Shown here: in pieces, positions 32,675-41,035 of the stretch
Position numbering within the stretch: position 1 is the stretch's first letter
Layout of the letters: each line of letters starts with the position of its first letter
Assembly: GCA_965230275.1 (NCBI GenBank)
Contig: CBDDKO010000002.1
Span: forward strand, 248,001-312,000
Length of the DNA: 64,000 nucleotides
Source: JAJRRS01 sp965230275
Lineage (GTDB): Bacteria > Planctomycetota > Phycisphaerae > Phycisphaerales > Phycisphaeraceae
Direction: 5' to 3'
Translations under genes and position numbers: made by a program
Notes under the pieces: generated by a model
Seen by the model: the letters and a program-made list of their open reading frames with translations, nothing else
The model's database searches: none
What the model was told of the DNA's origin: nothing

Positions 32675-33802
32675 GTGAAAGTCCTCTGCGCCCCCGATAG
32701 CTATAAGGGTTCGCTCTCCGCGATTCAGGCGGCCCGTGCGATGGCCCGGGGTATCCTGGGTGCCGATCCGCACGCCGAGGTGGACTTGTGCCCGATCTCT
32801 GACGGCGGTGAGGGTTTTATCCGTTCGATTTCCCACGCCTGTCGGCATACGCAGTATGCGCTGAAGTGCCACGGCCCACTTGGCGATCCCATAGAGGCCG
32901 ACTGGTGCATGATGCATTACGAGGATGGTCATGATGAAGCGGTCATCGAGATGGCGGCCGCCGCGGGGCTGTGTCTGATCAAACCTGAGAAGCGCGACCC
33001 GACACGCACGACAAGCTATGGCGTCGGTGAGCTGATCGTTCATGCCATCGATCAAGGCGCACAGCACATCCTGGTCGGCATCGGCGGCAGCGCGACCAAC
33101 GACGGCGGCTGCGGCATGGCTCAGGCGCTTGGCGCACTGTTTTACGATCCAGCAGGCGGCCGCATCGATGAGCCTATCACGGGCGGACTGCTGGAAACGA
33201 TTGCGCGAATCGACGTGACGCCGTTACTTCAGAAGATACGCGGCGTGGCGGTGACCGTGGCTTGTGATGTGACCAATCCGCTGACCGGACCAAACGGGGC
33301 GGCTTGTGTTTATGCACCGCAGAAAGGCGCCACACCTGAGCAGGTCAAGCAGCTCGATCACGGTTTACAGCACCTGGCAGGTTTATGGCGGACACAGCTT
33401 GGTATCGATATCGAACAGTCGCCCGGCAGCGGCGCGGCGGGGGGGCTGGGCGGTGGCCTCGTCGCGTATTGTCATGCGGGATTGCGTCCCGGGCTTGAGA
33501 TCGTGCTCGAGGCGGTGCGCTTTGATCAGCGGGTTACGGGTTGCGACCTATGCCTGACGGGCGAAGGGCAACTGGACGGGCAATCGCTGCTAGGCAAGGC
33601 TGTGCCTGGCGTCGCTGAGGCCGCGGCGAAGCACGGCGTCCCGACGATCGCCTTGGTCGGCAAGCTCGGTAACGGGCACGAAAAAGCTATCGCCGCCGGG
33701 CTAACAGACGCGATCGAGATTGGTGCAGGTCTGCCGATCGAAGAGTCGATGTCACGTGCCGCGGATTTACTGGAGGCGGCCACCGTGGTGTCTATTCGAT
33801 AA
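32675..33802 (+). CDS. Glycerate kinase (type 1, GarK/GlxK family)
   Basis: 375 aa with a GTG start. Phosphorylates D-glycerate. The start MKVLCAPDSYKGSLSA is the exact family N-terminus, then ISDGGEGF, GELIVHAIDQGAQHILVGIGGSATNDGGCGMAQALGALF, CDVTNPLTGPNGA, PGSGAAGGLGGGL and CLTGEGQLDGQS. The frame upstream of 32675 overlaps tadA and is not used. The 5' end is 55 bases from the divergent tadA start, so the promoters overlap. It may feed glycerate into glycolysis. Confidence 0.95.
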   Translation: MKVLCAPDSYKGSLSAIQAARAMARGILGADPHAEVDLCPISDGGEGFIRSISHACRHTQYALKCHGPLGDPIEADWCMMHYEDGHDEAVIEMAAAAGLCLIKPEKRDPTRTTSYGVGELIVHAIDQGAQHILVGIGGSATNDGGCGMAQALGALFYDPAGGRIDEPITGGLLETIARIDVTPLLQKIRGVAVTVACDVTNPLTGPNGAACVYAPQKGATPEQVKQLDHGLQHLAGLWRTQLGIDIEQSPGSGAAGGLGGGLVAYCHAGLRPGLEIVLEAVRFDQRVTGCDLCLTGEGQLDGQSLLGKAVPGVAEAAAKHGVPTIALVGKLGNGHEKAIAAGLTDAIEIGAGLPIEESMSRAADLLEAATVVSIR

Positions 33803-33808
33803 GCGATA

Positions 33809-35242
33809 TCATGTGCCGGGCGTGGCTTTACCACGGTGCAGAATCCAGAGCAGCCCCATCAGAAGGGCCCCAAGTAACGCCCATGGCAACATCGCGCCGA
33901 ACCAGACGGTCCCGTTGATGGTGGTCAAGGGTTCGCCAGCGTCGCTGAGCATCTGGTTGCCCGCGGCATCTAATACAGGGTGGCTGTACTTATCGAGTAG
34001 TGAACCCAGTCCGAAGCCCGCGAGCATCGCGCCGAAGTATTGGAACGAGTCGATTACGCCGGCGGCGAATCCCGCCATTTTTCTGCCGCCGAGGTCCATA
34101 GCGGCGGCGGTGCCCAGGATGGAGTGGGAGGAGTTACAGGTGATGTTCACGCCGACGAGCATGACGGCCAAGATGGCGGCGGTCCCACCGGGTATGAAGC
34201 CGTTGGAGTATAGGATCGCGATCAGGATCACAAGGGCTTCAAGCAGGTAGATAGACATGGCGACGGGGGCGCGTCTGCCTTTGAAGACTTTGTCCGAGAT
34301 CAGCCCCGAAGCGAATGATCCCAGGAATGCGGTCGACGGGAGCAGGATGGCCAGTGCCCCGAAGATGGCGGTTTTCTTGCCGACCTGCCATTCGTCGAGG
34401 AGGTAGATAACCCACCATGAATTGACGGCCGTGCGGACGAAGCCGGTGCAGAAGTACGCCCCGGCGACGACCCAGACGATGTAATTGGAGGTGATACGAA
34501 CGAATACTTCGGTCATCGGGACTTTGGCGAACGGGTCATCGTCGTGTTCTTCATCGTCGTGGACGATCCTAAAGCCCGCGTCCTCGGGGTGGTTGGCGAC
34601 CGTCAGGTTCATCAGGATGATAATAATGAACGTGATCGCCGGGGGGACAAAGAACATGTATCGCCAGTTGACTTCCGGGACCGTGATGGTGAAAAAGATC
34701 AGGGGGATAGCGAAGCCGGTCGCGAGCATCTTGCCGAGGATCCCGACACTGATTGCGCCGAGTTGGATCATGCCGCCGAAGATACCGGCGAACGTGCCGC
34801 GTTCTTGTTTGCGGAACCAGGCGGTATTTATTTTGACCATGCCCGGCGCGCCGAATGCCTGGACGTAACCGTCTGCACCTCTGACCAGGAGCAAAGCGAA
34901 GAACAGCCAGCCGATGTTCGACCAGGTGGTCAGCCCGAAGATGACGTTTAACAAGATGGTGCCGACTGCGCCGACGGTCATGGCGAGCCGGCCGCCAAGC
35001 TTATCTGTGAACAGGCCGTTGACGAATTGGCCAACGGCATAGGCCCCGTTGCGGGCCGAGTCGATCGCGCCGTATTCCTTGTTGTTGAAGCCTAGGGCTT
35101 CCTTGAATTCCGGCGCGACGATACTGAGGTTGTATCGACACAGGTAATACGATGCGTACGTTAGTCCCAGGAAAAACCAGTTTCGGCCTCGACGTAAGCG
35201 GTAGCCCTTCGGATGCTTTTCTACGATTTTGTGTTCAGACAT
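33809..35242 (-). CDS. MFS transporter of the organophosphate:phosphate antiporter (GlpT/UhpC) type
   Basis: 477 aa with about twelve membrane helices. The N-terminus (NWFFLGLTYASYYLCRYNLSIVAPEFKEALGF) matches GlpT/UhpT/UhpC relatives, which exchange glycerol-3-phosphate or hexose phosphates for phosphate. The linker after TM6 (FRIVHDDEEHDDDPFAKVPMTEVFVR) is acidic. ATG at 35242 follows AGGTGAT; an upstream frame of 17 codons has no signal. It is convergent with glycerate kinase (stops 6 bases apart). The substrate is not known. Confidence 0.85.
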   Translation of the reverse strand: MSEHKIVEKHPKGYRLRRGRNWFFLGLTYASYYLCRYNLSIVAPEFKEALGFNNKEYGAIDSARNGAYAVGQFVNGLFTDKLGGRLAMTVGAVGTILLNVIFGLTTWSNIGWLFFALLLVRGADGYVQAFGAPGMVKINTAWFRKQERGTFAGIFGGMIQLGAISVGILGKMLATGFAIPLIFFTITVPEVNWRYMFFVPPAITFIIIILMNLTVANHPEDAGFRIVHDDEEHDDDPFAKVPMTEVFVRITSNYIVWVVAGAYFCTGFVRTAVNSWWVIYLLDEWQVGKKTAIFGALAILLPSTAFLGSFASGLISDKVFKGRRAPVAMSIYLLEALVILIAILYSNGFIPGGTAAILAVMLVGVNITCNSSHSILGTAAAMDLGGRKMAGFAAGVIDSFQYFGAMLAGFGLGSLLDKYSHPVLDAAGNQMLSDAGEPLTTINGTVWFGAMLPWALLGALLMGLLWILHRGKATPGT

Positions 35243-35417
35243 GATCACCTGCGGAGACAGACCCTGATACGGCCCGGGACGTGAGTGGGCCAAATGTTAA
35301 TGATACGTTAAATTTCTGTTAGACCAAGCAAAATCTTTCATCCTTTGAAAAAGGATGCTTGTCGGGTATGTGATTGACAGGGAGCTAGTTAGGAGAGGCG
35401 GGAAGGGTTCGCTGGGG

Positions 35418-36179
35418 TCAGGCGGAGGCGGGCTCTTCGGTCCGGGTGCTGGCCTGTTCGTCATTGTCAGTGGGGCTTTTAGCCGTCTGATCGGCAGACT
35501 CTGGCTTGGCTGGTTCAGGCTGGTCCTTGCTGGTGACGGTGGCGAGGACGGTGATGCCGGCGTGGACCTTCTGACCCTGGCGTACTTCGGTTTTCGGCTG
35601 CTGGTCGGCGGGGAGGTAGAGCTCGGTGGTCGAACCGAGCTTGATCATGCCGATGCGCTGGCCGCGCTGGACGACGTCGCCTTCCATCACGCCGCAGGCG
35701 ATCGTTCGGGCCAGCAGGCCGGAGACCTGGCGCACGGCGGCGAGGGGGTGGCGGCGGATCGGGTGGACCAGGACGATGGTGTTGGATTCGTTGGTCTCGG
35801 CCGAGTCGGGATTCAGGGCGTTCTTGTGATCGCCCGGCTTGTGTGTGATGCGGTGGACCCGGCCGTGGCATGGGCTGCGGTTGATGTGGACGTCGAAGAC
35901 GCTGAGGAAGATGCGGATGCATGTGGCGGGGCCGTCGAACGGCTCGAAGTGCTCGACCTGGTGGATCGAGCTGATTCGTCCGTCTGCCGGGGCGATGACG
36001 GCACCGCGCTGCGAGGGGGTGCGGCGGTTGGGGTCACGGAAGAACGCGAGCAGGGCGGCGGTCAGCGGCAGGAGGAGGATGGTCAACCACCAGAAGCCGA
36101 CTAAGATGGATGCGACGGACAGCAGCAGGCCGACGGCGGTGATCGTGAGCCATTCGTTTTTGGCGTAGGGGCTAAGCAT
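35418..36179 (-). CDS. psd: Phosphatidylserine decarboxylase proenzyme (short form)
   Basis: 253 aa. Makes phosphatidylethanolamine from phosphatidylserine at the inner membrane. Two hydrophobic N-terminal helices (about 13-45), then RRTPSQRGAVIAPADGRIS, the conserved FLSVFDVHINRSPCHGRV, and the self-cleavage site in IKLGSTTEL (LGST, serine becomes pyruvoyl). The C-terminal ~30 residues are an acidic/Ser/Thr tail (DNDEQASTRTEEPASA). Length and motif match the archaeal-type short form. No phosphatidylserine synthase gene is adjacent. Confidence 0.94.
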   Translation of the reverse strand: MLSPYAKNEWLTITAVGLLLSVASILVGFWWLTILLLPLTAALLAFFRDPNRRTPSQRGAVIAPADGRISSIHQVEHFEPFDGPATCIRIFLSVFDVHINRSPCHGRVHRITHKPGDHKNALNPDSAETNESNTIVLVHPIRRHPLAAVRQVSGLLARTIACGVMEGDVVQRGQRIGMIKLGSTTELYLPADQQPKTEVRQGQKVHAGITVLATVTSKDQPEPAKPESADQTAKSPTDNDEQASTRTEEPASA

Positions 36180-36301
36180 CGTGTTCCGTCACGGGAAGTA
36201 GCGACTGGCCGCGGCGATTGACGCCGGCGGGGTGGGTACAAGGTTGTGCAGGCTAACACCCAGCAGCCGGCGGATGGTAAGGGCGGGGCTGGGGTGTGGG
36301 A

Positions 36302-37249
36302 TTAGCTGCTGGCTTTTCCGATCATCATGCCGACGACGCCGAGGATCAGGCTCAGTACGAGCAGGCCGCCGGTCCAGATGCCGAACATCATGGTGTCCTG
36401 GGTCATCATGCCGGTGATCGCGCTCTGGACGCCGGAGATTGCGGAGATCACGACGATCAGGGCGATGATCAGCGAGATCATGCTGCCGAAGAGCAGCCCG
36501 CCGCCGAGCCCGCTGCCGGCACCATCGACACCGGTGTCATAGGCCGCGATGGCGACGCCTGCACCGACTCCGCCGGCACCACCGACGCCACCGGCCATGG
36601 CGTCTGGCGCGGCTGCGCCCAGGTCGCTCATGCCTGCTTCGGTTGCGCCGACGCCGGTATCCATCGAGATCGCGCTTTCGAAGACGCCGCTGGACCCGAT
36701 GCCGGAGGCCGCCATCGAGCCATCACCGGCGTTGGTCCCGCCGGGGTAGATTTCATCAAGCAGTTCCGCGCCGAGGCTGGTGTCGTCGCTCTCGCGTGTC
36801 AGGTCGAGCAGGCCCGAGCCGGACCCGACGCTTTCCAGCGAGAGGTCTTCCTGGGCGGTGTCGTCCATGGGGTTGGTGACCGCGGTCTGTGCGAGGGGAT
36901 CGACGGGCTCGACTTCATCGGGGCCGAAGACGCTCATGCCCGAGCCGGTGCCCGTGCCTGAGTTCATGCCGCTGCCGGTGCTGGTCAGGCCGGGGGCGCT
37001 TTGCATGTTGGTGTCGGCGAGGCTGATCGCGTCGGTGTCGTCGCTGGGGACCAGGGGGATGGGGCTGCCGGAGTCGGCGTCGGTGTCGCCGTTACCCGCG
37101 AGCGAATCGATCTGGTCGCGTTTGAACATCAGCTTGTCGCGGTCGCGGAACTGTTGCAGCTCACCGCTGGCGGCCATTTCCTTGATCTTCTCGACATCAA
37201 CGCCGAGCTTTTCCGCCGCTTCATCCAGGCTGTAAAACATCTTGGCCAT
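36302..37249 (-). CDS. Membrane protein with N-terminal MerR/excisionase-like DNA-binding domain
   Basis: 315 aa, unnamed family. The first ~50 residues (MFYSLDEAAEKLGVDVEKIKEMAASGELQQFRDRDKLMFKRDQIDSL) are a winged-helix excisionase-like domain, the type that reads helix-turn-helix rules with a tyrosine or Arg at the wing. A long Ser/Gly/Asp linker (about 50-230) follows, then two or three C-terminal membrane helices (MISLIIALIVVISAI, MMFGIWTGGLLVLSLILGVVGMM). A DNA-binding domain tethered to the membrane through a low-complexity linker is common in planctomycetes, but its role is unknown. ATG at 37249 follows AGGAG; an upstream in-frame extension is rejected. Confidence 0.7.
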   Translation of the reverse strand: MAKMFYSLDEAAEKLGVDVEKIKEMAASGELQQFRDRDKLMFKRDQIDSLAGNGDTDADSGSPIPLVPSDDTDAISLADTNMQSAPGLTSTGSGMNSGTGTGSGMSVFGPDEVEPVDPLAQTAVTNPMDDTAQEDLSLESVGSGSGLLDLTRESDDTSLGAELLDEIYPGGTNAGDGSMAASGIGSSGVFESAISMDTGVGATEAGMSDLGAAAPDAMAGGVGGAGGVGAGVAIAAYDTGVDGAGSGLGGGLLFGSMISLIIALIVVISAISGVQSAITGMMTQDTMMFGIWTGGLLVLSLILGVVGMMIGKASS

Positions 37250-37370
37250 GATCGACTCCTGAGTCCCAATCGGGTTCGTATGGTCGGGCGTGAATCGGCT
37301 GATTCGTATTGCGTATTGGCCCGGATTGCTTCCGGGGGGGGCATTGCCGATTCGTGCCGTTGAACATATA

Positions 37371-37399
37371 AGGATATGTCGTAACTGCTTGCATGACAA
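37371..37399 (-). promoter_or_regulatory. Promoter of the 36302-37249 gene
   Basis: On the minus strand: TTGTCA (37394-37399), a 17-base spacer and TATCCT (37371-37376). This gives a leader of about 115 bases before the ATG at 37249. Confidence 0.5.
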
Positions 37400-37530
37400 G
37401 GCGGCGCTACCCATGACAGGCATGTATCGATCAGGGCCTGTGACCCGGCCTGACGTGCCAAAGCAAGCCGCCAGCCAGGCCCGATAATCCCACCGCTGCC
37501 GACATCGATTCAGCCCCGAGAGCTCCGCCC

Positions 37531-38331
37531 ATGCCCCTTGATTACGGGTTGATCCATCACGTCGATATCGTCTTGGAGGCCCTGCCGCCGGGGCTGCAAG
37601 GCCTTAGGATCGCTCACCTTACCGACTTGCATATCCGCCGGCACACCCGTCGGCACGACCAGCTGATCAGCCAGCTGACCAGCCTGCGTCTGGACATGGT
37701 GGTGCTGACCGGCGATTACATGACCCGCAACCGGGATATGTCCGAGGCCGCGGCCGTGCTGAGACGGATCGTCGAGGTCGTCAAGCCCCGATACGGGACC
37801 CACGGCGTGTTCGGCAACCACGACGCGCCCGACCTGCTCGGCATGGTCCAGGACATCGGCATCAGTTGGCTGGGTACCGGCGGCGCGAACATCCCCGACG
37901 TCCCGATCCACCTCTACAGCATCGACCCGCTCAGCGAAGACGACGAAGACAGCATCGCCATGCTGCTCAACGGCGAACCGCCTGCCCCCGGAAGTTTGAG
38001 CTTGATGCTGGCTCATTATCCGAGCTGGCTGTCCACCGCGGCCGACCTGGGCGTGCATCTGATGTTCGCCGGCCACACCCACGGCGGACAGATCCGCCTG
38101 CCCAATCAACTCGCGCTGAACAACGCCTGCGACCTGCCGCTAAATATGAGTAGCGGCCTGCTCCGCCACCGCGACACACTGATCGCCATCTCCCGCGGCG
38201 TCGGCGAGGTCGGCTACTTCTTCAACACCTTCCGCCTCTTCTGCCCGCCACACGTCCCGGTGTACACGCTCAGACAGGGCCCGACGCTAGGGCAGAGCAC
38301 GCCGGGGTTGGTGAAGGTGCTTAGGTGGTGA
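37531..38331 (+). CDS. Metallophosphoesterase (YkuE-like)
   Basis: 266 aa. Calcineurin-type phosphoesterase, likely acting at the membrane on lipid-linked or nucleotide substrates. Metal motifs in order: RIAHLTDLHI (DxH), VVLTGDYM (GD), GNHD (FGNHDAPD), MLAHYPSW (H), and FAGHTHGGQIRLP (GHTHGGQ). Set complete. No signal peptide or anchor is clear, unlike most YkuE proteins, which carry a Tat or membrane segment. The stretch 195-265 contains a C-terminal loop typical of YkuE. Confidence 0.9.
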   Translation: MPLDYGLIHHVDIVLEALPPGLQGLRIAHLTDLHIRRHTRRHDQLISQLTSLRLDMVVLTGDYMTRNRDMSEAAAVLRRIVEVVKPRYGTHGVFGNHDAPDLLGMVQDIGISWLGTGGANIPDVPIHLYSIDPLSEDDEDSIAMLLNGEPPAPGSLSLMLAHYPSWLSTAADLGVHLMFAGHTHGGQIRLPNQLALNNACDLPLNMSSGLLRHRDTLIAISRGVGEVGYFFNTFRLFCPPHVPVYTLRQGPTLGQSTPGLVKVLRW

Positions 38332-38341
38332 GTCTGCCGCG

Positions 38342-38372
38342 CCCGCGTTGCGGGCGGTCTGTTGCTTTGCAA
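38342..38372 (+). repeat. CCCGC-GTT-GCGGG hairpin element, copy 2
   Basis: The CCCGC/GCGGG stem at 38342-38354, then TTGCTTTGCAAC. The same hairpin is at 4309-4321 and at 40130-40142; at 40130-40142 it is also followed by TTGCTTTGC. It lies just after the metallophosphoesterase stop. Confidence 0.6.
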
Positions 38373-38403
38373 CAAAACATCAATCAAGGCTTGATGATTT
38401 GAT

Positions 38404-38733
38404 TCATGTCTCTAAGTAAGACGCGGTTTGTTGTGTCATGCTTGCATCCGCCAGCAAGATGAGCCAGAGCATCCATCCAACGGGGAGGAAGATCAAACAC
38501 AGCCAGCATGCGAGCCGATGTAAGCCATGATGCTTGCCTGTTCGTCGCGATTTAATATTGGCAGGTAGTACGATAATACGATCTACCAGATCAAATATCC
38601 GTGATAGCAGGCCGCCAACTTTTTCAGCCCCTTGCTCTAAAGGTCCATAAGGTGGTGTTTGTTGGCGATCTCTAGCTTCACGCTCAGCCGGGGTTACTCG
38701 GCTATCTGGTGTATTCCGTGGATTTCGTTGCAT
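38404..38733 (-). CDS. Small hypothetical membrane protein
   Basis: 109 aa, not recognised. The N-terminal half is polar with many Arg/Pro, the middle is amphipathic (VGGLLSRIFDLVDRIIVLPANI), and the C-terminal half has one or two hydrophobic helices (LACWLCLIFLPVGWMLWLILL). Lower GC than its neighbours. It lies beside the left REP of the transposase module, which may be why it stands out. ATG at 38733 is preferred to a start 32 codons upstream. Confidence 0.55.
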   Translation of the reverse strand: MQRNPRNTPDSRVTPAEREARDRQQTPPYGPLEQGAEKVGGLLSRIFDLVDRIIVLPANIKSRRTGKHHGLHRLACWLCLIFLPVGWMLWLILLADASMTQQTASYLET

Positions 38734-38815
38734 AGCGATATGCCCCAGTATTGGCGTGTGTTGGTAGTATAAATGCTCGAATATAATTATCCAGTATTTC
38801 TTGCTGTTCCAATTG

Positions 38816-39459
38816 GCGGGGGGTGCCACACTTTGGCGGCTCCTGCCGCAAAGTGTGCGTAGTGAATTGCTTCACTGGGGCAATGGGTCCATCGTTAAAC
38901 CCTTCCGCTGATCGTACCAGAGAGCGCTAGACCACGGCCAGTTGGTTATTTGATCGGTTAATTCCCGACGTACCAGGTTGGCGTGGATATATCCGATCTT
39001 TTTGAGCAATTCTTGATAGCTGACGATATTGCGGTCATATCCACCACCCGGTTGCCAGAAGTGCGGGCATCCTTTCTTGTCCTTTATCCGATTCAAGATT
39101 GGAGCATCGATTTTCTGCCATCGGGCCAGCACCTTTGTGGCGACTGGTCGTTTTAAGGCGCTCAGCAGATGACGTATGGTAATGTCTGGTGGATTCGGCA
39201 TGACCAACATATGTACATGTTCGGGCATGACGACCCATGCATACAGCTTAATATCGAGGCGCCTGCGTGTCAGGTCGATTTGATCGACGAAGAGTTGTTT
39301 GATCTGGTCGTTATTGAATAAGGGAAGGCGGTGGTAACATGAGAAAGTCAGGTAGCGGACGTGGCCTGATACTTCAATTCGTTTGAGAGTACGCCGGATA
39401 GGTGTCATGTTTGAATATTGCACACTTTGCCCTTCGGGTCAAAGTGTGGCACCCCCCGC
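38816..39459. mobile_element. RAYT/REP module with perfect 20-bp inverted ends
   Basis: A 644-bp unit. GCGGGGGGTGCCACACTTTG at 38816-38835 is repeated exactly in inverted orientation at 39440-39459. At each end the repeat continues into a hairpin: CACACTTTG...AAAGTGTG (38827-38857 and 39421-39448). The transposase gene lies between. This layout is the classic REP-flanked RAYT, which mobilises short palindromes rather than itself. Confidence 0.8.
38872..39408 (-). CDS. REP-associated tyrosine transposase (RAYT, Y1_Tnp family)
   Basis: 178 aa. Single-strand transposase that nicks and joins DNA hairpins, thought to spread REP sequences. Motifs: RYLTFSCYHRLPLF at the start of the domain, the HUH site AWVVMPEHVHMLVMP (His-x-His), and the nucleophilic tyrosine helix KIGYIHANLVRRELT, then WPWSSALWY. 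Length fits RAYTs. The start at 39408 (ATG) is chosen over a GTG that begins inside the right-hand repeat. Base composition is lower in GC than the host. Both ends carry perfect inverted REPs, which suggests the module is intact. Confidence 0.92.
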   Translation of the reverse strand: MTPIRRTLKRIEVSGHVRYLTFSCYHRLPLFNNDQIKQLFVDQIDLTRRRLDIKLYAWVVMPEHVHMLVMPNPPDITIRHLLSALKRPVATKVLARWQKIDAPILNRIKDKKGCPHFWQPGGGYDRNIVSYQELLKKIGYIHANLVRRELTDQITNWPWSSALWYDQRKGLTMDPLPQ

Positions 39460-39481
39460 AGTTGCTTCTGTTGTTATTGAC

Positions 39482-40108
39482 TCACATCCCATTTGTCTGC
39501 CACTGCTGGATCGCTTCGATGGGGTAGATGAGCATGATGACGTTGAGCGTCAGGTTGTCGCGGATGGTGAAGAGCATGCCGAGTTCGGTGGCGAGGAAGA
39601 GGGTGAGGGACCAGTACCAGCGGATGCCGGTGGCGATGATAAATCCCAGGGCGCAGCTGGCGAGGTCGCCGAGGGAGTTACCGATCGAATCGCCGGAGTA
39701 GCCCAGGGCCATGGTGGCCTCGCGGTAGCGGTTGATGATCAGCGGGGTGTTCTCGAAGACTTCCCAGCCGGCTTCGATCAGTGTGGCGAGGGATAACCGC
39801 CAGGCGAAGGGGGCGCGTCGCAGGGGCTTGATCCAGTAGAAGACGCAGGCGAACACCAGGCCGTGCAGCAGGTGCGAGAAGCTGTACGCGTCGGCGAGGT
39901 GCTGGGAGTTGTGCATGCTATGGACGTCACCGGACCAGAGGAACGCTTCGCTGCCGGTATAGCCTTCGCCGCCCTGACACCACCAGTAGCGCCCCATCAA
40001 GTGCAGCGTGATAACGGTTGCCACAAGCAGCAGCGCCAGTGCGATCCACGGCGCATAGCGTGACTTGGTGACAGGTTGTGGTGTGATGGGGTCGGGTGAG
40101 TCAGGCAT
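39482..40108 (-). CDS. DUF2585 (UPF0314) family membrane protein
   Basis: 208 aa, integral membrane. DUF2585 features: residues 20-40 form a first helix, ...WSGDVHSMHNSQHLADAYSFSHLLHGLVF, YGWEVFENTPLIINRYR-like segment (GWEVFENTPLIINRYREATMA), YSGDSIGNSLGDLASCALGF, and further C-terminal helices. Function unknown. It lies directly after the RAYT module on the same strand. Confidence 0.85.
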   Translation of the reverse strand: MPDSPDPITPQPVTKSRYAPWIALALLLVATVITLHLMGRYWWCQGGEGYTGSEAFLWSGDVHSMHNSQHLADAYSFSHLLHGLVFACVFYWIKPLRRAPFAWRLSLATLIEAGWEVFENTPLIINRYREATMALGYSGDSIGNSLGDLASCALGFIIATGIRWYWSLTLFLATELGMLFTIRDNLTLNVIMLIYPIEAIQQWQTNGM

Positions 40109-40129
40109 GGTGTTGGTTTACTGGCCGCG

Positions 40130-40142
40130 CCCGCGTTGCGGG
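40130..40142 (+). repeat. CCCGC-GTT-GCGGG hairpin element, copy 3
   Basis: Same 13-base palindrome as at 4309-4321 and 38342-38354, here followed by GGCTATTGCTTTGC. It lies between recX and the DUF2585 gene. A further CGCCGACAACGTCGGCG palindrome is at 40190-40206. Confidence 0.6.
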
Positions 40143-40212
40143 CTGGCTATTGCTTTGCTGCAAACGATCAGTCGATAAGCCATAGCCCGCCGACAACGTC
40201 GGCGCGGCGGCG

Positions 40213-40872
40213 TTATTCAAACGTCTCCTCGCTGCCTTGGGTCAGTTCGTCTGCCAGTTCCGACATGACGCTTGAGATGGTGTCGGGGTTGAAGCCGCGG
40301 CGGGCGAGCAGGCCGTAGAGGCGGCGTCGTCGGGTTTCCGGGTCGACGCGCTGCATGGTGGCGAGTTTCTTGCGCGCCAGTTCCACGGCGCCTGGCGCGA
40401 GGTCCTGGGCATCGGTGGCTTCGCTGACAAGTTTTTCAATCAGTGAACGATCGACGCCTTTCTGGTAGAGCTTCTGGCGGAGCAACTGCGGGCCGGCGGG
40501 CTTTCGGCGGAGTGTCGATTCGACCAGGGCTCGGCCGTAGGCCTCGTCGTCGAGGTAGTTCAATTCGGTCAGGTGGTCGAGCACCGCTTCGCGGACGGGT
40601 TCTTCATATTCCAGGTCCCTGAGCTTGTTGCCCAGGTCGCGTCGGCTCATGGCCCGGCGGTTCAGGCGGTTCATCGCCTGGCGGAGGGCTTTATCAAAGA
40701 CCGCGGCTTGGGCGACCTTGGCGGCGAGGGCATCGTCCCATGCCTGGCCGACCGACAGGCCCAATTCCTCGATCTTGCTGAGGGTGAGTGTGGCGGCGAC
40801 CTTCCGCCCGACACGTACGGTGAACCGGCCGGGGTCCCGCTGCGTCGGCTTGATCGCGGTGATCTGCTGCAT
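40213..40872 (-). CDS. recX: Regulatory protein RecX
   Basis: 219 aa. Modulates RecA filament growth. RecX features: three helical repeats with AFDKALRQAMNRLNRRAMSRRDLGNKL, LDHLTELNYLDDEAYGRALVESTLRRKPAGPQLLRQKLYQKGV, and RRRRLYGLLARRGFNPDTISSVM. The N-terminal ~55 residues are a beta domain typical of longer RecX forms. ATG at 40872 is chosen; an in-frame start seven codons upstream is possible. recA is not adjacent. Confidence 0.93.
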   Translation of the reverse strand: MQQITAIKPTQRDPGRFTVRVGRKVAATLTLSKIEELGLSVGQAWDDALAAKVAQAAVFDKALRQAMNRLNRRAMSRRDLGNKLRDLEYEEPVREAVLDHLTELNYLDDEAYGRALVESTLRRKPAGPQLLRQKLYQKGVDRSLIEKLVSEATDAQDLAPGAVELARKKLATMQRVDPETRRRRLYGLLARRGFNPDTISSVMSELADELTQGSEETFE

Positions 40873-41035
40873 GGGGCTATGATAACCTCGCAAGAGGGAT
40901 TGATGATTTAGGATGTATGATTGATGATGTGGGAAGCGGAGAGCGCGGCAAGTATCGTCGCATCATGGAAAACAGCCATAAGCCAATAATCATCAGCAAC
41001 ATCACCAGCCACCAGCCACGAGACACCTGCCACCC

